Below, one piece after another: positions 23,647 to 33,346 of a stretch of DNA of 64,000 nucleotides. The stretch spans positions 87,481,671 to 87,545,670 of the forward strand of contig NC_092053.1 of NCBI RefSeq assembly GCF_003086295.3, written 5' to 3'. A model generated the notes under the pieces. The model worked only from the letters and a program-made list of their open reading frames with translations. It ran no database searches and was not told the DNA's origin. This stretch comes from Arachis hypogaea (lineage: Eukaryota; Streptophyta; Magnoliopsida; Fabales; Fabaceae). The stretch's first letter is position 1; each line of letters begins with the position of its first letter. The position numbers and the translations under genes are program-made.

Positions 23647-25146
23647 TTAAGTGCTTGAACTCCCACTTCCCTTGCCTTTTCCAATCAACTTTTTCCAGAA
23701 GCCAGCATCTTCCATCTTCTTTTTCAATGTTTCCTTCTGCTGTTTCACCTTCCTATCCTCTTGTTCTGTTAGATCTTTTTGGACTACATCATACCTAGGG
23801 ATTTCAGAATGCAGATTATGCATATGACCAGACATATAGTTCAACTTGGCTTGAGTGTTTATGTTGAACTCCTCCCTATGTAGTTGCCGTCCTTCATTAA
23901 GTACGCTGAACTCATTTAATGCCTTCGTCTGAGCTAGCTGACGTTGGTTGAGTTCTTGAAGGTGTTTGTCTTGACGCTCTTGCCTTTTAGTTACTTGATT
24001 GATGGCTTGAGTGAGCTGGGAGTAGTGTTCCATTTGCTGTTTCTGCCATTCCCCTTGTTGATTCATCCAATTAGAAAGGAGTTCTTCTTGACGATCCATC
24101 CTTTGGGATTGAATGTGTAGTTGTTGCTCTTGCCCTTCCATATATCTCCTTGCCAAGTCTTCAATGGCTCTTTGAATGTGGACCAGATTTTTATTGGTTG
24201 GATCATAGTACTCTTCTTGCTGGTATTCTTCCTGATGAGATTCTTCTTGGTGAGGTCCTTCTTGTGATGTTCTTTTCCCTATTTGAGGCCTTCTTTGTTG
24301 TTGGGCGAGTGCCACATAAGTTATACGCTGGAGCGTAACCATCCTTCCAGGGTTTACCCAAGTTGGATTGCTGTCCTCGAAGACTACCTTGGCTTTCGTA
24401 CACAGCCTAAGGATGGTGTTGGGGTACCAAAGTCTAGCACCTGGATCATTCTTCTCGACTGATTCTTGAATCCCCTCAGCTATAATTTCGTGCACATTGA
24501 TGCCTCCATCCTTTATTAAGCAATGTACCATAGTAGCTCAAGTAATGTTGACCTCGGAATTGTTTGCAGCTGAAAGGATAGATCTCCTCACGAGCTCAAA
24601 CCATCCCTTGGCTTCCGGGATGAGGTCTCCTCTCCTGATGAACCGGGGTCTCCTATCCGAATACCTTTCCCAGTCAGATCCTATAACACACATATCGTTC
24701 ACAATTTCTTCAAGTTCAACATTGTCAGGGCCATTACTTATTCTCATATGATAACTGGGCTCATCAAAATGTGGCAATTTCAGCTGAAGAGTCCTTGTTA
24801 TGGCATTGGGGCTGAAGTCCGCCTCCGTTCCTCTCACATAACTTTTGAAGGTGGGGGCCTTGGTTTTGTCTTCTTTGACCACATTTGTATAGAACTCTTT
24901 GATGAGGTTTTCATTTATCTTTGCTTCTGGGTTCGTGAGCCTTTGCCAACCCCTTTGTTCAATCTTCTTTCGAATCTGTGGGCACTCATCCTCATTGAAC
25001 TGGAATGTTAACTCAGGCAATATCTTTTTGAGCTTTATTCGTTCAAATTCAAGTTTATGGAATGCAGTTTTGAATCTCCCTTCATCGAAATGGATGCTCT
25101 CCACCGGTTCCTTCCTCTTTTGCCTCTTGGAGCTTGATGATGCCAT
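23647..25146 (-). pseudogene. ORF2 of element F, one stop short of intact
   Basis: Best preserved ORF2 of its type: 500 codons in one frame with a single TGA at 24538, probably a former CGA. N-terminus MASSSSKRQKRKEPVE is a nuclear-signal-like basic start. The helical plant-transposon-protein domain spans about residues 20-260 (PELTFQFNEDECPQIRKKIE, INENLIKEFYTNVV, YVRGTEADFSPNAITRTLQL, EAKGWFELVRRSILSAANNS, then GGINVHEIIAEGI). From about residue 290 the protein is Gln/Glu-rich and helical (MEGQEQQLHIQSQRMDRQEE, QWQKQQ-like runs), a likely coiled coil, ending in a Ser/Gly tail. A TATA box lies 190 bp upstream. No catalytic motif was found. A nuclear, self-associating protein is inferred. Confidence 0.8.
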
Positions 25147-25336
25147 AAGTGACTTTTGAGATGTGAAGGTGTTGAGAATTATTGGTTAATGATGGAATTC
25201 GGCGGGTTAAGATGTGGTGTAGTGAAGGGAGTGAGTGAGAGTGTTTTTGATGGGGTAAGAGGTATTGGGTTCCGAAAGTTAGAAGTACAAAGAATGAGAA
25301 TTTGGGATGTGGAAGGGGGTATGGAATAAGAACCAC

Positions 25337-25344
25337 TTTATATA
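25337..25344 (-). promoter_or_regulatory. Putative core promoter TATA box of F ORF2
   Basis: TATATAAA on the minus strand within CCCTATATAAAGTGG, about 190 bp before the ORF2 ATG and followed by a C/T-rich leader. A good plant core-promoter layout. Confidence 0.55.
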
Positions 25345-25450
25345 GGGAGATGGTGAGTGAATGAAAGGTGTGGATTGATGGAGTGGTTGTGTGATGAACG
25401 GATGGGGTTCAGCATAGGAAGAGCACAAGGATCATCAACTTTATGAACGG

Positions 25451-26644
25451 ATGGGCCTTTGGATCTTGAGTTGAAGCAGTTATCATCTTTAGTGGGCTCA
25501 ACTTCACTTGCAAAGAAAGTGTGCAGTAGGCATGGACTTTAGCTTAGGGCGTTAGTGGTGTTAACGTTAAGTGAAAATGTGGGGTCGAGAACGTTAGTGA
25601 TAATCACCTTTTTCACTAACGTTCCTAACCCAAAATGGTCCATGTTAACTTCAACGTTAGTGGCACTAACGTGACCACTAACGTTGCCACTTGGCCCTTC
25701 GTAAATGTTACTGGGGTTTACCTTTCCCAATAACGTTGAGAGTACCCCTTTCTCCCTACGTTAGAGTTCACGTTAGTATAGTTAACGTGACCTTTAACGT
25801 AGGCTTGCCGATTCTTCGAGAGCATTAGTGACACCTACCTTTTTCACTAACGCTCCAAAACACCCCTTTTCTCACGTTAGTGCTTCACGTTAATTACATT
25901 TACGTGGCCACTAACATGGTGTTGATTGCCATATGCAACGTTAGTGACAAAGGTGAGTGTCACCAACATTGGCGATTCCTTGCTCCTTCCACGTTAGAGT
26001 TCACGTTAACTGACTTAATGTGTCTCTTAACGTAGCAAATATGGGCTTAGTCCAACGTTAGTGACAAAGGTGAGTGTCACTAACATTGGCATTATCTTCC
26101 TCTTCCACGTTAGAGTTCACATTAACTGAGTTAACGTGACTCTTAACGTGGCCAATTGCCCTTTTGGAGCGTTAGTGGCACTCACTTTTACCACTAATGC
26201 TTGGAGCTTCATTTTCCTCCACATTAACTACCACGTTAATGTAGTTAACGTGGTAATTAACGTTGGCTATGATGGCTTCGAAGACGTTATTGGCGATCAC
26301 TTTTCTCATTAACGTTGCAAGCTAGCTCCCATTCCATGTTAGTGGTCACGTTAGTTAGACTAACGTGTCTACTAACGTGGCTTTTCCTTGCTTCCTTTGT
26401 CCGGAAATCAAGCAATTAAAGTGCATCAAAACTCTAATCCAAGTTATGAGTCATGCATCATCCAATTTGTCATTAAATTCATGCATAATTCTCATGAAAT
26501 CATATAAAATTCACAATGTTTGCTTGAATCAAGATGTAAGTGAAATTCTACCCAAAACTTGCTTATTTCCTAAGAAAATGCATGAAACTACCCTAAAACA
26601 GTAAAGAAAAGGTCAGTGAAACTGGCCGAAATGCCCTGGCATCA
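25451..26644 (-). repeat. LTR G, partial copy of LTR F
   Basis: Matches LTR F from 21307 to 22508 closely and lacks the distal ~1 kb (20278-21306). The left junction lies about 300 bp upstream of F ORF2. The right edge is again followed by the tract sequence, so G is a truncated 3' LTR joined in tandem to the F interior. Confidence 0.8.
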
Positions 26645-27552
26645 CAACACCAAACTTAAAGCTTGCTTGGCCGTGGCCCTAAGCACTTTGTTTTCCAGTA
26701 TTACCACCGGATACATAAATGCCACAGACACATAACTGGGTGAACCTTTTTAGATTGTGACTCAGCTTTGCTAAAGTCCCCAATTATAGGTGTCTAGGGT
26801 TCTTAAGCACACTCTTCTTTTGCTTTGGACCTCGACTTTAACCGCTCAGTCTCAAGTTTTCACTTGACACCTTCACGCCACAAGCACATGGTTAGGGACA
26901 GCTTGGTTTAGCCGCTTAGGTCAGGATTTTATTCCTTCAGGCCCCCCTATCCACTGATGCTCAAAGCCTTGGATCCTTTTTACCTTTGCCTTTTCGTTTT
27001 AAGGGCTATTGGCTTTTTGCTCTTGCCTTTTGGTTTAAAGAGCTTTTGGCTTTTTCTGCTTGCTTTTTCTTTTTCTTTTTTTTTTCGCCATTTTTCTTTT
27101 CTCTTTATTTTCTTTTTTTTGCAAGCTCTTCTCTTTTCACTGCTTTTCTTGCTTCAAGAATTAATTTTATGATTTTTCAGATTATCAAATAACATGTCTC
27201 CTTGTTCATCATTCTTCAAGAGCCAACATATTTAACATTCATAAACAACAATTTCAAATGACATATGCACTGTTCAAGCATTCATTCAGAAAACAAAAAG
27301 TATTGTCACCACATCAAAATAATTAAACTAGTTTCAAGGATGAATTCGAAACCCTGAATTTCTTAATCTTTTGTTTTTAGAACATTTTTCATTTAATAGA
27401 GGTGATGGATTCATATGACATTCATAACTTTAAAGCATAGACACTTAGACACTAATGATCATATAGTAAACACACAAACATAAATAAACATGAAGCATTA
27501 TAAATGAAAAATAGGAAAAATAAGAACAAGGAGATTAAGGAACGGGTCCACC
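26645..27552 (-). other. Tract remnant of G, then element E 3' untranslated region
   Basis: CAACACCAAACTTAAAGCTTG (split over 26645-26665) is the F/G tract, without the second hairpin arm. From about 26665 the sequence differs from F, and I take it to be E resuming. A T-rich low-complexity run lies at 27060-27130. No gene. Confidence 0.5.
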
Positions 27553-28690
27553 TTAGTGAGGGTGGCGTCTTCCTCTTCTTGAAGAACCAATGGTGCTCTT
27601 GAACTCCTCTATGTCTCTTCCTTGCCTTTGTTGCTCCTCCCTCATATCTCTTTGATCTTCTATAATCTCATGGAGGATGATAGAGTGCTCTTGGTACTCC
27701 ACCCTTAGTTGTCCCATGTTGGAACTTAATTCTCCTAAGGAAGTATTGATTTGCTCCCAATAGTTTTGTGGAAGGAAGTGCATCCCCTGAGGCATCTCAG
27801 GGATTTCATGGTGAGGGATTTCCTCATGCTCTTGTTGAGGTCCATGATCAATTGTTTGCTCCATCCTCTTCTTAGTGATGGGTTTGTCCTCTTCAATAAG
27901 GATGTCTCCCTCTATGTTAATTCCAGACGAATTGCAGAGGTGACAAATGAGGTGAGGAAAGGCTAACCTTGCCAAAGTGGAGGATTTGTCAGCCACCTTG
28001 TAGAGTTCTTGAGGTATAATCTCATGAACTTCTACTTCCTCCCCAATCATGATAATATGGATCATGATGGCCCAGTCTATAGTAACTTCAGACCGGTTGC
28101 TAGTAGGAATGATTGAACGTTGAATAAACTCCAACCATCCTCTAGCTACAGCCTTAAGGTCCAGTCTTCTCAATTGAATCGGCTTGCCTCTTGAGTCAAC
28201 TTTCCATTGAGCTCCTTCCATACATATGTCCATGAGGACTTGGTCCAACCTTTGATCAAAGTTGACCCTTCTAGTGTAGGGGCGTACGTTTTCTTCCATC
28301 ATTGGCAAGTTGAACACCAGCCTTATATTTTCCATACTGAAATCTAAGTATTTTCCCCGAACCATGGTAAGCCAATGCTTTGGATTCAGGTTCACACTTT
28401 GATTATGGTTCCTAGTGATCCATGCATTTGCATAGAACTCTTGAACCATTAAGATCCCAATTTGTTGAATGGGGTTGGTGAGAACTTCCCAACCTCTTCT
28501 TTCGGATCTCATGTCGGATCTCCGGATACTCATTCTTTTTGAGCTTGAAAGGAACCTCAGGGATCACTTTCTTCTTGGCCACAACTTTATAGAAGTGGTC
28601 TTGATGGACCTTTGAGATGAATCTCTCCATCTCTCATGACTTAGAGGTGGAAGCAATTGCCTTCCCTTTCCTCTTTCTTGAGGTTTCTCT
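27553..28690 (-). pseudogene. ORF2 of element E, frameshifted
   Basis: Same family as F ORF2, but diverged. The first part (28630 down to about 28500: VHQDHFYKVVAKKKVIPEVP, then EYPEIRHEIRKK) and the main part (from about 28520) are in different frames. The main part holds IQQIGILMVQEFYANAW, MVRGKYLDFSMENIRLVF, VARGWLEFIQRSIIPTSNRS and EVEVHEIIPQELY, then an acidic linker. A Gln/Glu-rich helical C-terminus follows (LSSNMGQLRVEYQEHS, EDQRDMREEQQRQGRDIEEF), ending in SRRGRRHPH. Upstream in frame there is a basic SRKRKGKA stretch, cut by a stop at about 28632, so the original start lay near 28690. It sits between the palindrome spacer and the 3' untranslated region. No enzyme motif seen. Confidence 0.75.
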
Positions 28691-28742
28691 AGCCTTAGGT
28701 GCTATTAATGGTTATGGAAAAACAAAAAGCTATGATTTTACC

Positions 28743-28779
28743 ACACCAAACTTAAAATGTTTGCTCGTCCCCGAGCAAA
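28743..28779 (-). other. Internal copy of the hairpin + TTTAAGTTTGGTGT module
   Basis: Minus strand: perfect hairpin TTTGCTCG-GGGA-CGAGCAAA (28779-28760), then TTTTAAGTTTGGTGT (28756-28743). Same order as the module that abuts the E 3' LTR, with a compensating change in the stem (CTCG/CGAG for CTTG/CAAG). It lies in the ORF2 leader. Confidence 0.75.
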
Positions 28780-28896
28780 AGAAGAAAGAAAGAAGGAGAA
28801 GAGAAAGAAAATGGAGGAGATGGAGGGAGAATGTGTATTCGGCCAAGGGGAAGAAGAGAGGGTTGTGTTGTGTGAAAATGAAGAAGGAATGAGGGG

Positions 28897-28904
28897 TTTA
28901 TATA
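28897..28904 (-). promoter_or_regulatory. Putative core promoter TATA box of E ORF2
   Basis: TATATAAA within CCTATATAAACCCCTCATTC (minus), 210-270 bp upstream of the ORF2 start, followed by a C/A/T-rich leader typical of plant transcription starts. Confidence 0.55.
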
Positions 28905-29202
28905 GGAGTGGGAGGAAGTTTAGGGTTCAGCCATTAGGGTTGGGTTTGGGAGGGAAAAGAGTTTGAATTTTGGAGGTAGGTGGGGTTTATGGGGAAGAGA
29001 GGATGGATGTGAGTGGTGAAGAGGTGATGGGGAAGAGTGATTGAGGTGATTGGTGAAGGGTATTTGGGGAAGAGAGTTATGAAAAGGTGTGAAGAGGATG
29101 GAAGAAAATGTGGGGATCCTGTGGGGTCCACAGATCTTGTGGGGTCAAGGACTTAACATCCTTGCTCCAATTAGGTGTGCAAAACGCCCTTAGCATGTAT
29201 AT

Positions 29203-29406
29203 CTGGCGTTAAACACCAGCTTGTTACTTGTTTTTGGCATTGAACTCCCAAATGTAGCTTGTTTCTGGCGTTTAACGCCACTTCCATGCTCTGTTCTGGC
29301 GTGAAACGCCAGTCCGGTGCTTGTTTCTGGTGTTTAACGCCAGCTTGATACTTTTTTCTGGCGTTAAACGCCAGTTTGATGCTTCTTACTGGTGTTTAAA
29401 CGCCAA
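29203..29406 (-). repeat. 31-bp palindrome array between E protease and ORF2
   Basis: Units with core CTGGCGTTTAACGCCAG start at 29203, 29234 (degenerate), 29265, 29296, 29327, 29358 and 29389, every interval exactly 31 bp. The E LTR holds four units of the same repeat at the same interval. Confidence 0.9.
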
Positions 29407-29556
29407 TAAGTTCTTCCTCCAGGGTGAGCTATTTTTAAAGCTGTTTTTCATTCTATTTTTGATTTTTTAGTAGTTTTTGTGACTCCACATGATCATCAAC
29501 CTAAAAAACCATAAAATAACAATAGAAAATAAAATAGATATAATTAAATAACATTG

Positions 29557-29571
29557 TGTTGCCTCCCAACA
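29557..29571 (-). other. Post-protease hairpin of element E
   Basis: TGTTG-GGAGG-CAACA (minus), just after the protease end. It corresponds in position and loop to the GGTGGG hairpins of D, J, K and K2. Confidence 0.6.
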
Positions 29572-29618
29572 AGGGCTTCTTTAATGTCAATAGCTCGACA
29601 GTGAGCTCTCATGGAGCC

Positions 29619-30209
29619 TCACATATATTCAGAGCATTGTTGGAACCTCCCAACACCAAACTTAGAGTTTGAATGTGGGGGTTCAACACCAAACTTAGAG
29701 TTTGGTTGTGGCCTCCCAACACCAAACTTAGAGTTTGACTGTGGGGGCTTTGGTTGACTCTGCAGTGAGAGAAGCTTTTCATGCTTACTCTCCATGGTTA
29801 CAGAAGGAGATCCTTGAGTTTTAAACACAAGGTTTTCCTCATTCAGTTGAAGGACCAATTCTCCTCTGTCCACATCAATCACAGCTCTTGCTGTGGCTAG
29901 GAAGGGTTTTCCAAGGATGAAGGATTCATCCTCATCCTTCCCAGTGTCTAGGATTATGAAATCAGCAGGGATGTAAAGGCCTTCAACCTTTACTAACACG
30001 TTCTCTACTTGTCCATAAGCCATTTTCATGGATTTGTCTGCCATCTCTAATGAGAATTTGGCAGCCTGTACCTCAAAGATTCGTAGTTTCTCCATTACAG
30101 AGAGTGGCATTAAGTTTATGCCTAACCCCAGGTCACACAGAGCCTTCTCAAAGGTCATGGTGCCTATGTTACAGGGAATTAGGAATTTACCAGGATCCTG
30201 TTTCTTTTA
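29619..30209 (-). pseudogene. Retropepsin-like protease of element E
   Basis: Aspartic protease for Gag maturation. Open from 30158 to 29619, with matching sequence (FLIPCNIGTMTFEKALCDLG) starting upstream beyond a stop at about 30209. The active-site block CDLGLGINLMPLSVMEKL has Leu-Gly where the family has Ala-Ser. MADKSMKMAYGQVENVLVKV and LGKPFLATARAVIDVDRGEL follow in the expected order. The C-terminus has three 11-residue repeats with NSKFGV, encoded by 33-bp DNA repeats. The frame ends at 29619 and no RT follows, as in element A. Confidence 0.75.
29651..29748 (-). repeat. 33-bp in-frame tandem repeats with tract-like motif
   Basis: Three units (29651, 29684, 29717), each beginning CAACACCAAACTTAGAGTTTG on the plus strand (split here as CAACACCAAACTTAG then AGTTTG). 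On the minus strand each ends AAGTTTGGTGTTG, the sequence that abuts LTRs E and F. Confidence 0.85.
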
Positions 30210-31877
30210 AGGTAGAGTTTGCTGAACCAAGGCATTTAGTTCCTTGATGAGCAATAGAGGTTGATCCTCCCAAGTTTCAATACCAAATAATTTGGCATTC
30301 AGCTTCATGATTGCTCCTAAATATTAAGCAACTTGCTCTTCAGTAATGTCTTTCATCTTCTTTAGAAGATGAATAGTTATCAGAGCTCATGAATGACAGA
30401 AGGAGGTTCAATGGAATCTATATGGTCTCAAGATGAGCCTCAGATTCCTTTGGTTCCTCCTCCTCTTTGGGTTCGGCCATACCAAGTAAGGTAATGGCCT
30501 TGCACTATCATTTTAGATTCTCTTCTGTATTACTTGGGAGAGTACTCGGAGGGGTTTCAGTGACTCTTTTACTCAGCTGGCCCACTTGTGCCTCCAAATT
30601 TCTAATGGAGGACCTTGTTTCATTCATGAAACTTAGAGTGGCCTTAGATAGATCAGAGACTATATTTGCTAAGCTAGATGGATTCTACTTAGAATTCTCT
30701 GTCTGTTGCTGAATGGATAATGGAAAAGGCTTGCTATTGCTAAACCTGTTTCTTCCACTATTATTAAAGCCTTGTTGAGGCTTTTGATCCTTCCAGGAGA
30801 GATTTGGATGATTTCTCCATGAGGGATTATAGGTGTTTCTATAGGGTTCACCCATGTAATTCACCTCTGCTATTGCAGGGTTCTCAGGATCATAAGCTTC
30901 TTCTTCAGAAGATGCCTCTTAAGTACTGTTGGATGCAGCTTGCAATCCATTCAGACTCTGAGAAATCATATTGACTTGCTGAGTTAATATTTTATTCTGA
31001 GACAATATGGCATTCGGAGTATCAATTTCAAGAACTCCCTTCCTCTGAGGCGTCCCATTACTCACAAGATTCCTTTCAGAAGTGTACATGAACTGGTTAT
31101 TTGCAACCATGTCAATGAGTCTTGAGCTTTTGCAGGCATTTTCTTTAGGTGAATGGATCCACCTGCAGAATGGTCCAATGACATCTTTGATAATTCAGAC
31201 AGACCATCATATAATATATCCAGGATGGTCCATTCTGAAAGCATGTCAGAAGGACACCTTTTGGTCAGTTGCTTATATCTCTCCCAAGCTTCATAGAGGG
31301 ATTCACCTTCTTTCTGTTTGAAGGTTTGAACATCCACTCTAAGCTTGCTAAGCTTTTGAGGAGGAAAGAACTTGGCAAAGAAAGCCGTGACCAACTTATC
31401 CCAAGAGTTCAGGCTATCTTTAGGTTGAGAGTCCAACCATATTCTAGCTCTGTCTCTTACAGTAAATGGGAAAAGCATAAGCCTGTAGACCTCGGAGTCA
31501 ACCCCATTGGTCTTAACAGTATCACAGATTTACAAGAATTCAGTTAAGAACTAAAAAGGATCTTCTGATGGAAGTCCATGAAACTTGCAATTCTGCTGCA
31601 TCAGAGAAACTAATTGAGGCTTTAGCTCAAAATTGTTTTCTCCAATGGCAGGGATTGAGATGCTTCTTCCATGTAAATTAGAATTTGGTGCAGTAAAGTC
31701 ACCAAGCATCTTCCTTGCATTGTTATTATTTTTGGCCATGTCTCCTTCTTTTTCAAAAATTTCTATCAGATTTTCTCCAGAGAGTTGTGCTTTAGCTTCC
31801 CTTAGCTTCCTCTTCAGAGTCCTTTCAGGTTCAGGATCAGCTTCAACAAGAATGTTCTTATCCTTGTTCCTGCTCAT
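30210..31877 (-). pseudogene. gag: gag and linker of element E, broken
   Basis: Athila-type Gag. The start chosen is the ATG at 31877, giving MSRNKDKNILVEADPEPERT and a basic RTLKRKLREAKAQ, as in the A gag. The core reads NNFELKPQLVSLMQQNCKF, then, past two stops at about 31551 and 31533, YRLMLFPFTVRDRARIWLDS, LVTAFFAKFFP and GESLYEAWERYKQLTKRCP. A frameshift near 31113 moves the match to VANNQFMYTSERN. The linker (30210-30918), which should carry the Asn/Pro-rich tail, is heavily decayed. The stops are consistent with Gln codons changed by C-to-T transitions. Confidence 0.75.
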
Positions 31878-33322
31878 ATGAAAAAGAAGAGAACACAAAA
31901 GAAAATATGGAATCCTCTATGTCACAGTATAGAGATTCCTTATGTAAGTATAAGAAGAGAAGAGTAGAATGAAGAAAAGAAAAGATGAAGAATTCGAACA
32001 CAGAGAGAGAGAGAGGGTTCGAATTTTAAATTAAAATAAAAGGAAAATATTTTTGTTTCCATTTTAAATATTAGTTAAAATTCGAAATTAAGAAGGAAAA
32101 TAAAATTAAAATGAAATTTAAAACAATTAGTTAATGAAAAGTAATTTTGAAAAAGAGGTTAGTAATTTTCGAAAATTGGAGAGAGAAAGGTAGTTAGGTG
32201 GTTTTGAAAAAGATATGATTGAAACAAAAAACTTTTAAAATCAAACAAAAAGTCAAGTAGTTAATTGAAAAAGGTTTGAAAATCAATTTTGAAAAGATAA
32301 GAAGTTAGAAAAAGATTTTGAAATTAAAATTGAAAAAGATATGATTGAAAGATATTTTGAAAAAGATTTGAAAAGAAAATTTAAAAAAGATTTGATTTTG
32401 AAAATTAAAGTTGATTACTTGAATAACAAGAAACAAAAACAGTAGTACTTGAAATTTAAAGTTGATTACTTCGAAAATATGAAGTAAAAAAAAGAAAAAG
32501 ATTTCGAAAATTAATTTTAAAAATTTTTTAAAATATGTAAAAAAAATTGAAAAAGATTTGATTTTTGAAAAAGATTTGAAAAGGGTAGAATTTTTAAATT
32601 GAAATTTTGACTTGATTAGCAAGAAACAACTAAATTTTAAAACTTTTTGACTAAATCAATCCAAAATATCGAAATTTATGAGAAGAAAAAGGGATAGATA
32701 TTTTTTTGATTTTTAAATTTTAATGATTAGAGAGAAAAATATCAAAAAGACTCAATAAATGAAAATTTTGGATCAAAACAAATGATGCACGCAAGAACAC
32801 TATGAATGTCAAGATGAACACCAAGAACACTTTGAATGTCAAGATGAACACCAAGAACTTATTTTTTAAAATTTTTAAGAAAAGAAAACATGAAAGACAC
32901 CAAACTTAGAAATTTTTAATTTTTTTAGACACTATGAATGCAAGAATGCATATGAAAAACAAAATGCAACACACAACAAGAAGATGTGAAGATCAAACAA
33001 GAGGATTCGTCAAGAACAACTTGAAGATCATGGAGAATGTAATGCATGAATTTTTGAAAAATACAAGAAAGAGATAAACATGCAATTGACACCAAACTTA
33101 TGACTTGACACTAGACTCAAATAAGAAACACAAAATTAATTTTTTTGATTTTATGATTTTATAATTTTTTTGGATTTTTTCGAAAATTATTTTGGGAAAA
33201 ACAAAAAAGAAGAAATTTTTTTTGTATTATTTTTGAAAATAAGAAATAAAAAGCTTAAAAATAAAATAAAATTACCTAATTTGAGCAACAAGATGAACCG
33301 TCAGTTGTCCAAACTCGAACCA
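31878..33322 (-). other. Leader of element E, A/T low-complexity
   Basis: About 1.4 kb between primer site and gag. 32150-32600 is dominated by GAAAAAGATTTG-like repeats. An (AG)n run lies at 32001-32015. A 30-bp tandem repeat (two units plus a part) lies at 32791-32859. Copies of GACACCAAACTTA are at 32896 and 33088. No gene. Confidence 0.65.
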
Positions 33323-33340
33323 TCCCCAGCAACGGCGCCA
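33323..33340 (-). other. Primer binding site of element E (tRNA-Asp)
   Basis: TGGCGCCGTTGCTGGGGA on the minus strand, 17 of 18 to the tRNA-Asp complement, six bases from the LTR end. Confidence 0.9.
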
Positions 33341-33346
33341 AAAACT

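Noticed and set aside
26957..27192. Phe-rich hydrophobic frame as a small membrane protein
   Set aside because: It results from a T-rich low-complexity stretch in an untranslated region with no conservation in F.
29203..29406. CRISPR-like array because of regular palindromic repeats
   Set aside because: The region lies in a plant retrotransposon, the repeats are diverged, intervening sequences are not unique spacers, and no cas genes are present.
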